Positions 34,273 through 40,324 of a stretch of DNA of 40,324 nt are shown piece by piece; within the stretch, counting starts at the first letter, position 1; every line of letters begins with the position of its first letter. Position numbers and translations under genes: made by a program. The notes under the pieces were generated by a model, which saw nothing but the letters and a program-made list of their open reading frames with translations, was not told the origin of the DNA and did no database searches. Source of the DNA: JARKQH01 sp964631605 (GTDB lineage Bacteria > Verrucomicrobiota > Verrucomicrobiia > Limisphaerales > UBA8199); the NCBI GenBank assembly GCA_964631605.1, contig CAZVYG010000047.1:1-40324 (forward strand). Reading direction: 5' to 3'.

Positions 34273-35736
34273 ATGAAAAACACCACACCTTTTCCGTCCT
34301 TTTTCGGAATGGCAACGCCCTTGTGCGGCCTGCTGCTGATCGGACCAGTCTTCGCGGCGGCCGTCAAACCCGCGGCACCCGACGCCGGCCGTCCCAATGT
34401 GCTTTTCTTTTTCACCGACGATCAGCGGCCGGACACGATCCACGCGCTGGGTAATGCGCACATTCGGACCCCGAAACTCGATCGGCTGGCTTCACAAGGG
34501 ATGGCCTTTACCCAGGCCTATATCATGGGCGGCTTGCAGGGAGCCGTCTGCGTTCCTTCGCGCGCCATGCTCATGACCAGCCGCGGCCTGTTTCGCGTCA
34601 AAGAAAACCTCGCCGGCCAGACCACCTGGCCGGAGCAATTTGCCCGCGCCGGCTACCGCACCTTCATGACCGGCAAATGGCATAATGGGGCGCCGTCGGC
34701 TGTCCGGGCATTTCAGGAGGGGCGCAATGCCTATTTCGGAGGCATGTCGCCCGCGTACAACATGCCCGTTCAGGACTTCAGGGCAGGGCAGGGGCCCGGC
34801 GCCAAACACTCCAGCCCGCTGCATCACACCGAGCTCTTCGCCAATACCGCGATCGAGTTCTTGCGCGAGCACACCAACGGCCAGCCGTTTCTTTGCTACG
34901 TCGCGTTCAAATCGCCGCACGATCCCCGCACCGCCACGCCGGTGTGGCATGATTATTACCGGGCGCATTCCCCGCCGCTGCCCGCCAATTGGGCGCCCAT
35001 GCATCCTTTCGACAACGGCGAAATGACGGTGCGGGACGAGAAGCTGCTCCCCTGGCCCCGCACCCCCCAAGCCGTGCGGAAGGAGCTTGAGGACTATTAC
35101 GCCTGCATCAGCCATCTGGACGAACAGATCGGGCGGGTGCTGGACGTGCTGCGCGAGCGTGGACTTGAAACGAACACCCTCATTGCCTTCGCCGGTGACA
35201 ACGGGCTGGCCATCGGCAGCCACGGCCTGATGGGAAAACAGAACGTGTATGAGCACTCGGTGCGCGTTCCGCTGCTGCTGGCCGGTCCCGGCATTCCCAA
35301 GGGACACCGCACCGACGCCTTGTGCTATTTGCTGGACGTCTTCCCCACACTTGCCGAACTGGCCGGCGTGCCGAGGTTGCCGGAGATGGAAGGCCGGAGC
35401 CTGAAGCCGCTCTTCGCCGAACGCCCCGCTTTCGGCCGCGACTGCATTTTTACCGCCTACCGCAACTTCCAACGCGCCGTTCGCGACCGGCAATGGAAAC
35501 TCATCCGTTACCCGCAGATTAACAGGACCCAGTTGTTTAATCTCAACGATGACCCCGACGAGCTGCGGGACCTGTCCGCGCTGCGCGAGTTCGCCGACAG
35601 GCTGAGCCGGATGCAGCGACTGCTTGAGGAGCAGCAGCGCGTCTTTGGCGACGGCCTGCCGCTGGAGGTTGCTAACCCCAAGCCTGCCGCGTGGTCGCCG
35701 CCGCCGCCGGATTCGACCGCCCAACCGCAGGGCTGA
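34273..35736 (+). CDS. Secreted sulfatase (formylglycine motif)
   Basis: 487 residues with a signal peptide up to about residue 30 (GLLLIGPVFAAA). The metal aspartates are D49 and D50 in FFFTDDQRPD. The formylglycine site is CVPSR with C93. Then MTGKWHNG, YVAFKSPHDPR, and GDNGLAIGSHGLMGKQN for the second metal and sulfate-binding residues. The C-terminal part ends with QLFNLNDDPDELRDL, the usual closing subdomain. Sequence around the active site differs enough from the first sulfatase (CSPTR) that they belong to different subfamilies, probably with different substrates. A purine-rich stretch, AGAGAGAA, 4 bases before the ATG can serve as ribosome binding site. It lies 24 bp behind the hydrolase gene, likely the same operon. 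Confidence 0.93.
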   Translation: MKNTTPFPSFFGMATPLCGLLLIGPVFAAAVKPAAPDAGRPNVLFFFTDDQRPDTIHALGNAHIRTPKLDRLASQGMAFTQAYIMGGLQGAVCVPSRAMLMTSRGLFRVKENLAGQTTWPEQFARAGYRTFMTGKWHNGAPSAVRAFQEGRNAYFGGMSPAYNMPVQDFRAGQGPGAKHSSPLHHTELFANTAIEFLREHTNGQPFLCYVAFKSPHDPRTATPVWHDYYRAHSPPLPANWAPMHPFDNGEMTVRDEKLLPWPRTPQAVRKELEDYYACISHLDEQIGRVLDVLRERGLETNTLIAFAGDNGLAIGSHGLMGKQNVYEHSVRVPLLLAGPGIPKGHRTDALCYLLDVFPTLAELAGVPRLPEMEGRSLKPLFAERPAFGRDCIFTAYRNFQRAVRDRQWKLIRYPQINRTQLFNLNDDPDELRDLSALREFADRLSRMQRLLEEQQRVFGDGLPLEVANPKPAAWSPPPPDSTAQPQG

Positions 35737-35754
35737 AACGCCCTCAAAAAACAG

Positions 35755-35821
35755 CCGCAACCCAGCCATGGGTCAGACGCGGCGGAACCCTTCCCCACCC
35801 GCAATGACTGAGGGGTTGCGG
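35755..35821 (+). promoter_or_regulatory. Competing inverted repeats ahead of the ABC transporter operon
   Basis: CCGCAACCC (35755-35763) is an exact complement of GGGTTGCGG (35813-35821). A second copy of its first part, CCGCAA (35799-35804), can pair with the same right arm across an 11-base loop. The two pairings exclude each other, as in attenuators. A TTGACT box (35839-35844) lies downstream but lacks a good -10 partner. The site could equally be the end of the sulfatase transcript. Confidence 0.3.
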
Positions 35822-35875
35822 AATATGCGACCGTGTCCTTGACTTTAACCGCTGGGGTCCGGAGCATTCCGGCTT

Positions 35876-36577
35876 ATGAACTCCTTTGCCGTCAAGACCG
35901 AAAACCTGCACAAGAGTTATGTGCTGGGGGGCACGGCGGTTGGAGCGCTGCGGGGGGTGGACCTGGTGGTTGGGAAGGGGGAATTCGTGGCGCTGATGGG
36001 GCCGTCCGGCTGCGGCAAAACGACGTTGTTGAACCTGATTGGGGCGATTGATACGCCTTCACGCGGAACCTTATGGGTGGACGGGGTGGCTCTGCATTCG
36101 CTTTCGGACAACCAACTGGCCGACTTGCGACGCGATCGGATCGGCGTGGTCTTCCAATTCTACAACCTGCTGCCGACGTTGACCGCCCGGGAAAACATCG
36201 AGCTCCCCATGCAGTTCAAGGGCCGCCCCGCCCGAGCCTGCCGCGAACGGGCCGCGTGGCTCCTGGACCGGGTGGGACTCAAGGATCGGGCCGACCATAA
36301 ACCCGCCGAGCTGTCCGGGGGCGAACAGCAGCGGGTTTCGATTGCCCGGGCGCTGGTGAATGAACCGGCCCTGGTCCTGCTGGATGAACCGACGGGTGAC
36401 CTGGACAGCACGACCGGGGAGGAAATACTCAACCTGCTGCGCGACCTGAACCGGCAGGAGAAAATCACCATCCTTGTTGCCACCCATGACCCTCTGGTGG
36501 CCCAGGCGTGCAACCGCATTGTCCGCCTGCGCGACGGCCGCATCGAAAACGACAGCCCGCTTGCGCCGACCGCATGA
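35876..36577 (+). CDS. ABC transporter ATP-binding protein, LolD/MacB type
   Basis: 233 residues, the usual size of this class. Walker A GPSGCGKT (42-49), Q-loop VVFQFYNLLPTLT (Q94), signature LSGGEQQR (146 onward), Walker B ALVLLDEPTGDLD, and H-loop VATHD. The phrase FYNLLPTLTARENIELP is characteristic of LolD/MacB/YbbA ATPases, which power extraction or export of lipoproteins, peptides or toxins by mechanotransmission rather than by classic import. The permease ATG overlaps this gene's TGA (ATGA), so the pair is translationally coupled. There is no substrate-binding protein or membrane fusion protein in view. Promoter uncertain: see the inverted repeats upstream. Confidence 0.95.
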   Translation: MNSFAVKTENLHKSYVLGGTAVGALRGVDLVVGKGEFVALMGPSGCGKTTLLNLIGAIDTPSRGTLWVDGVALHSLSDNQLADLRRDRIGVVFQFYNLLPTLTARENIELPMQFKGRPARACRERAAWLLDRVGLKDRADHKPAELSGGEQQRVSIARALVNEPALVLLDEPTGDLDSTTGEEILNLLRDLNRQEKITILVATHDPLVAQACNRIVRLRDGRIENDSPLAPTA

Positions 36578-39303
36578 GCGCCGTCTTTGCCTACACCCTG
36601 CGCAACCTGGCTCGGCGCCGAACGCGGACGGTTGTCGGAGCCTTGGGCATCTTCTTCACTCTCGCGCTCTTGACCGCGATCCAGGCGGGGCTGGATTCAA
36701 TCTCGGTTTCGTACGTGGACTTGGTAAGTTTGCAGGCCGGAAAAGCGGATTTACTTGTGCGCGTGCCGGACGGTTCTCCCCTGACGCCAACCCCTTTTCA
36801 TCCTGCGGAGGCCATGGGCAAGCTGGCCGGCGATCCTTTGCTGGGTGGCGTGTCTCCGCGGTTGTTGGGAATCGTGCGGGTCTCCACCAGCGCGAGACAG
36901 CTTTACGCCGTCTTGGTTGGTGTGGACGCCGCCAGGGAACGTGAATTGGGAATGTGGGGTGTCTGGCCCGATCCCGTTTTGGGCGCTCGGAAATGCGCCT
37001 TGTCCGGCAGCTTGGCTCAAAAGCTCGCAATTTCCACCGGCTCGCCGCTGACGGTATCGTCCCCGTCCCTCTACAACGAGACTGAGTTCCGAACTGCCGG
37101 TGTGGTCGAGAAGCAGTTCCTGTTGCCGCAGCAGATGCGAGATTTTGTTCTGATGGACTTGGCCGGCGCGCGGGAGGTGCTGGGCGAATCCAGCCAGGTG
37201 CACCTTTTGGCAGGCGCGTTCAGGAATCCCCGCACTTATTATGACGCGCGGAACCTGCATGCCAGCGTGCTACGCCTGAAAGATGCGGGAGAGGCCCTTG
37301 CCGCGCGGTTGGGCATGGCCTATGAGGTCCGCCTTCCCAAGGCCGAAGCCATCACCGCGTTTCAGAATTTCACCTCACCCGCCCGCGCCTTTTTCGGCGT
37401 TTTTGCCATTCTCATGCTGACCGTCGCGGGCCTGTTGATATATTCTCTTATCTCCGTCGCAGTTGAAGAGCGCGTGCGCGAGTATGCAATCCTCAGAACG
37501 ATCGGGGGGCGCAGTTCACATATTCTCAAGCTGGTTTTGGGTGAGTCCCTGCTGCTCTGCAGCCTCGGGATTGTGCCGGGGCTGCTGTTTGGACTGGGGG
37601 CCGCCAAGCTGCTGGTCACCCTGATTACCCTGGCCACCCACGGCGAGGCGGTGGTGGAACTGGAGCTTACCCGCCAATCCGCGTGGCTCCTGGTGGCCGG
37701 GGGGCTGGCTGTTGCCTTGGGCAGTGCCGCGGTCCCGGCCCTTCAGGCAACGCGCCGCAGGATTGTGGACGGCCTCGACCCGCTCCGCGGCGGCCAAGTG
37801 CGAGCCGAACGGCCGGGTCCGGCGCGGACGTCCACTTTTTTCTTGATGGCGGGTACAGCGCTGTCGCTGCTCTCGGGCATCATTTTCTTTGTCCTTCCGT
37901 CCGCGGTGTTGTCGGGTAATCCCTCGTTGATCGGGACGGTGCTCCTGTCGCTGCTGGTAACGCTGCTCTTTGGGCTGACCCTGGTGATGGTTGGGTTTAT
38001 GCCCTGGTTTGAACGTTTGCTTTTGGGGCCCATCGGGTGGGCCTTCGGTCCGGTTGCCATTTTGGCCGGACGCAACCTCCAACGGCATCAGCGGCGTCAC
38101 ACGACCACTGCGCTGCTGTTCACCCTTTCGGTGGCGCTGGTGATTTTCGTCGCGAGCCTTGTGGCCCTGGCCAGCGGCACGGCGCTCGGCCTGGTCGAAC
38201 ACATTCACGGCGCGGATTTGCGGATTTTCGCCTCGCACCGGGACGCGGATAACCTCAAGAGTGACTTGGAAAACATCCCGGGGGTGACGGCTGTTTCCGA
38301 GGTGCGATTTCTCAACCCTCGCTCCGAAGGGGGCACCGCGTACGATGTGATGATTAGCGACCTGGTGGGAATGAAGAGTTTGTGGGTAATCCCCTACGGT
38401 GTGGATTCAGACCTGAGCCAATGTCTGTACACCGAACGCATCGTCTGGAACGAAGGCGGCGGCGCGGCGCTTGCGGAGGTGGAGAGCCATGCCTCCACGC
38501 AGACCCACCCGCCGCCGATTGTGCTCAGCCAGGCGGTCGCAAGCTTTCTCGAGGTTCAGGCCGGCGATGAGGTCCAGTTGAGGTTGCACCTCGGCGCCGA
38601 ACGCAGCCAGGGCCGGTTCCGGGTGGCGGCCATCGCCAGCGCCTTCCCCGGTTTGCAGAACTTTCGCGCCCGCGTGGCGAGCGCCGTCGGAGCCGGTGTT
38701 CTTCTTCCCGGTGCCGAGTTTGAGCGCCAGACGCGAGTTGCGCCCCGCAGCGTGTTGCAGGCCCTGTTCTTTCTGAAGACTTCAGAGAATCCGGGGCCGA
38801 AGCAGGTGGCGCGGGAGATTCGCGACCGATTTGATGTGCGTTACCAGTTTTCTGTTCAATCCACGGCCGAAGCCAAGGGCCACGCCCGGGCGGTCTATTG
38901 GATAACGCAGGTCTTGTTCGCGCTCCTGTTGATCATCGCAGTGGTCGTCGCCGTGTTTGCGCTGATTGCCTCCATGGCCAGCAGCGTCCTGGAGCGGCGT
39001 CGCGAAGTGGGAGTGCTGAAGGCGTTGGGCTTGCGTCGGGGCGGGTTGTTCAGGCTGTTTCTGCTTGAAGCCCTGGTGCTCACGGTCTCCGCCGGGATTG
39101 CCGGCGGCCTGGTCGGCTTCAGCCTGGCCTGGCTTTTCGTTTATCAGGCAACGGTTCTAATGGAAATTGCGGCGGCCTTTGCCCCGCCTTACATCCCCTT
39201 TGCCGCGACCTTGGTGATCAGCATCCTGGCCGGCCTGCTCGCCTCCTACGTTCCCACGCGCAGCCTTTTGCGACAAACGGCGGCTGAGATTCTTCGCGGC
39301 TGA
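36574..39303 (+). CDS. FtsX-type ABC transporter permease, two FtsX domains in one chain
   Basis: 909 residues from the ATG that overlaps the ATPase stop. Predicted membrane helices lie near 17-38, 269-296, 325-355, 370-390, 419-446, 452-479, 512-539, 777-802, 828-855 and 873-893, ten in all. Large extracytoplasmic loops span about 40-268 and 540-776. The first FtsX core has VEERVREYAILRTIGGRSS after its first helix; the second has LERRREVGVLKALGLRRG and ends YVPTRSLLR. This arrangement, a duplicated FtsX unit in one polypeptide, matches the YbbP/AttF-like permeases rather than single-domain MacB or LolC/E. It therefore probably works with two copies of the neighbouring ATPase. Cargo unknown; lipoprotein or hydrophobic-molecule handling is inference from the family. 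Confidence 0.93.
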   Translation: MSAVFAYTLRNLARRRTRTVVGALGIFFTLALLTAIQAGLDSISVSYVDLVSLQAGKADLLVRVPDGSPLTPTPFHPAEAMGKLAGDPLLGGVSPRLLGIVRVSTSARQLYAVLVGVDAARERELGMWGVWPDPVLGARKCALSGSLAQKLAISTGSPLTVSSPSLYNETEFRTAGVVEKQFLLPQQMRDFVLMDLAGAREVLGESSQVHLLAGAFRNPRTYYDARNLHASVLRLKDAGEALAARLGMAYEVRLPKAEAITAFQNFTSPARAFFGVFAILMLTVAGLLIYSLISVAVEERVREYAILRTIGGRSSHILKLVLGESLLLCSLGIVPGLLFGLGAAKLLVTLITLATHGEAVVELELTRQSAWLLVAGGLAVALGSAAVPALQATRRRIVDGLDPLRGGQVRAERPGPARTSTFFLMAGTALSLLSGIIFFVLPSAVLSGNPSLIGTVLLSLLVTLLFGLTLVMVGFMPWFERLLLGPIGWAFGPVAILAGRNLQRHQRRHTTTALLFTLSVALVIFVASLVALASGTALGLVEHIHGADLRIFASHRDADNLKSDLENIPGVTAVSEVRFLNPRSEGGTAYDVMISDLVGMKSLWVIPYGVDSDLSQCLYTERIVWNEGGGAALAEVESHASTQTHPPPIVLSQAVASFLEVQAGDEVQLRLHLGAERSQGRFRVAAIASAFPGLQNFRARVASAVGAGVLLPGAEFERQTRVAPRSVLQALFFLKTSENPGPKQVAREIRDRFDVRYQFSVQSTAEAKGHARAVYWITQVLFALLLIIAVVVAVFALIASMASSVLERRREVGVLKALGLRRGGLFRLFLLEALVLTVSAGIAGGLVGFSLAWLFVYQATVLMEIAAAFAPPYIPFAATLVISILAGLLASYVPTRSLLRQTAAEILRG

Positions 39304-39387
39304 ACCGGCCTTTGTCGTGAAACCGCCCGCTCTGCTTTGAAACTGTTCTTCAAGCGAGGTCTCCCCGTCCCAATTTGAATTTGAACG

Positions 39388-39417
39388 TTGCAGAGGGTTA
39401 AAGCTCTGCACTATAAA
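39388..39417 (+). promoter_or_regulatory. Candidate promoter with an inverted repeat in the spacer
   Basis: TTGCAG (39388-39393) and TATAAA (39412-39417) with an 18-bp spacer, in the AT-richest part of the 126-bp gap after the permease. GCAGAG (39390-39395) and CTCTGC (39404-39409) form a perfect dyad lying between and partly over the -35 box, a typical place for an operator. The downstream ATG (39430) is only 12 bp past the -10, so a message from here would have almost no leader. Confidence 0.4.
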
Positions 39418-39429
39418 GTAACCACGCAA

Positions 39430-40324
39430 ATGCAGCCTAGCGCGCAGGGTGAGGTCGGCGGATTCAGACCGTTGAAACCGGCCGGCGACAGGTCCGCCAG
39501 CCGGTGGTGGCCGGTCCAGTCCGGTGGGGGTGCTGGCCTTTACGCGCGAAGGGCATCTTCTCCCCGGGGGACGTCTCACTTTCACAGGCGGTCATACGCT
39601 TGGCGGCTTGCGACCGTGTTGATTCTCGCCTTGTCGCTGCCGGTCCGGGCCGCGATTCAGTTCGATGCCTTCCTGGGGTATGACGGGATTGTGCCCGAGG
39701 CGTGCTGGTTCCCGGTGGTGTTTGAGATCAAGAACGACGGGCCCGGTTTCAACGCCGCCGTCGAGTTGTCGCCGGGCAATCTCAACCAGGGCCAGACCTA
39801 CCGGGTCAAGGTCGAACTGCCCACCGGCACCCTTAAACGGCTGGTGGTGCCGGTCTTTTCAAGCACGCGCGGTTTCGCCTCCTGGAACGCCCGGCTGCTG
39901 GACGAACGGGGCAAACTCCGCGCCGAACAACCGGACCTGCGTCCGCGCCGCCAAATCGCCGCCGGGACGCCGTTGCTCGGGGCTTTGGCGCGCTCCGCTG
40001 GCGGAGCGCCCCAGATTCGTCCCATCCTTCCCCAGGTGGGGGAGCTGCAGCCCGGCTCGGCGCGTCTCCTGCCGGCCATCTTCCCTGACAACCCTTTGGT
40101 CCTGGAAGGGTTGGATGCGTTGTATCTCAACTCGGAACGCGCCACAGACCTCAATGTGAAACAGGTGCAGGCGCTGCTGGCCTGGTTGCACGCCGGGGGA
40201 CACCTGATCGTTGCCGTCGAGCAGCCGTCGGACATCAGCTCCTCTCCCTGGCTGAAAGCGATTTTCCCCTGCGCGCTGCAGGGCATGCAGCCCTTGGAGG
40301 GCCATCCCGAGCTGCAACGCTGGT
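39430..40324 (+). CDS. Exported protein of unknown function, cut by window end
   Basis: The frame is open from a TGA at 39376 to the window edge, 298 codons from the ATG at 39430. A TTG at 39472 is the only other start before the signal region. A hydrophobic stretch with basic residues in front (RRSYAWRLATVLILALSLPVRA) sits at about residue 50-75, so the true N-terminus is uncertain or the signal has a long n-region. The mature part begins IQFDAFLGYDGIVPEACW and continues as a beta-rich domain (VVFEIKNDGPGF). After it comes LVLEGLDALYLNS and LNVKQVQALLAWLHAGG, a pattern like the glutamine-amidotransferase-fold segments in large planctomycete/verrucomicrobial membrane proteins. I cannot assign a function. 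Being next to the FtsX-type transporter may or may not be meaningful. Confidence 0.65.
   Translation, partial: MQPSAQGEVGGFRPLKPAGDRSASRWWPVQSGGGAGLYARRASSPRGTSHFHRRSYAWRLATVLILALSLPVRAAIQFDAFLGYDGIVPEACWFPVVFEIKNDGPGFNAAVELSPGNLNQGQTYRVKVELPTGTLKRLVVPVFSSTRGFASWNARLLDERGKLRAEQPDLRPRRQIAAGTPLLGALARSAGGAPQIRPILPQVGELQPGSARLLPAIFPDNPLVLEGLDALYLNSERATDLNVKQVQALLAWLHAGGHLIVAVEQPSDISSSPWLKAIFPCALQGMQPLEGHPELQRW

Overview
The window (40,324 bp, GC-rich) looks like chromosomal DNA of a Verrucomicrobiota bacterium, most likely of the Pedosphaera/Limisphaera type. The reasons are two solitary prepilin-like proteins with the FTLIELLVV/AIIAILAAMLLPAL leader typical of that phylum, a secreted Ig/LamG protein, secreted sulfatases, weak or absent Shine-Dalgarno sequences, and ordinary housekeeping genes between them. 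This placement is inference from protein style; there is no rRNA in the window. I see no phage, insertion sequence or CRISPR array.

Layout. 1-9.4 kb: the 3' part of a giant autotransporter gene, open at its 5' end, with about 41 glycine-rich passenger repeats and a C-terminal beta-barrel. 9.4-13.8 kb: uvrA (minus) and tgt (plus), divergent, then a 12-bp-stem terminator. 13.8-18.8 kb: a secreted Ig/LamG protein (minus), and divergent from it a prepilin-like protein and a small lipoprotein (plus). 19.0-21.15 kb: rpe and a phosphohexomutase (plus), whose end overlaps the end of rho on the other strand. 21.1-27.5 kb, all minus: purD, a protease-like S41 protein lacking its catalytic residues, one reading frame joining low-molecular-weight tyrosine phosphatase, ribose-5-phosphate isomerase B and serine hydroxymethyltransferase, and then rho. 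27.6-35.7 kb, plus: a YkgJ-like Cys-cluster protein, a sulfatase overlapping hemW, a small ORF, a second prepilin-like protein, tRNA-Arg(CCG), a secreted alpha/beta hydrolase with an EF-hand-like loop, and a second sulfatase. 35.9-40.3 kb, plus: a LolD/MacB-type ABC ATPase, its 909-residue FtsX-type permease, and a secreted or membrane protein cut by the window end.

How they fit together. The purD to glyA block is metabolically coherent: RpiB gives ribose 5-phosphate (precursor of PRPP), GlyA gives glycine and methylene-tetrahydrofolate, and PurD consumes glycine to make GAR. Rpe lies nearby. The sulfatases, hydrolase and LamG protein suggest a bacterium that degrades sulfated polymers outside the cytoplasm. 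The most unusual items are the three-domain phosphatase-RpiB-GlyA frame, the pseudo-protease beside it, the layered repeat structure of the autotransporter, and a UvrA lacking half of its first zinc site.
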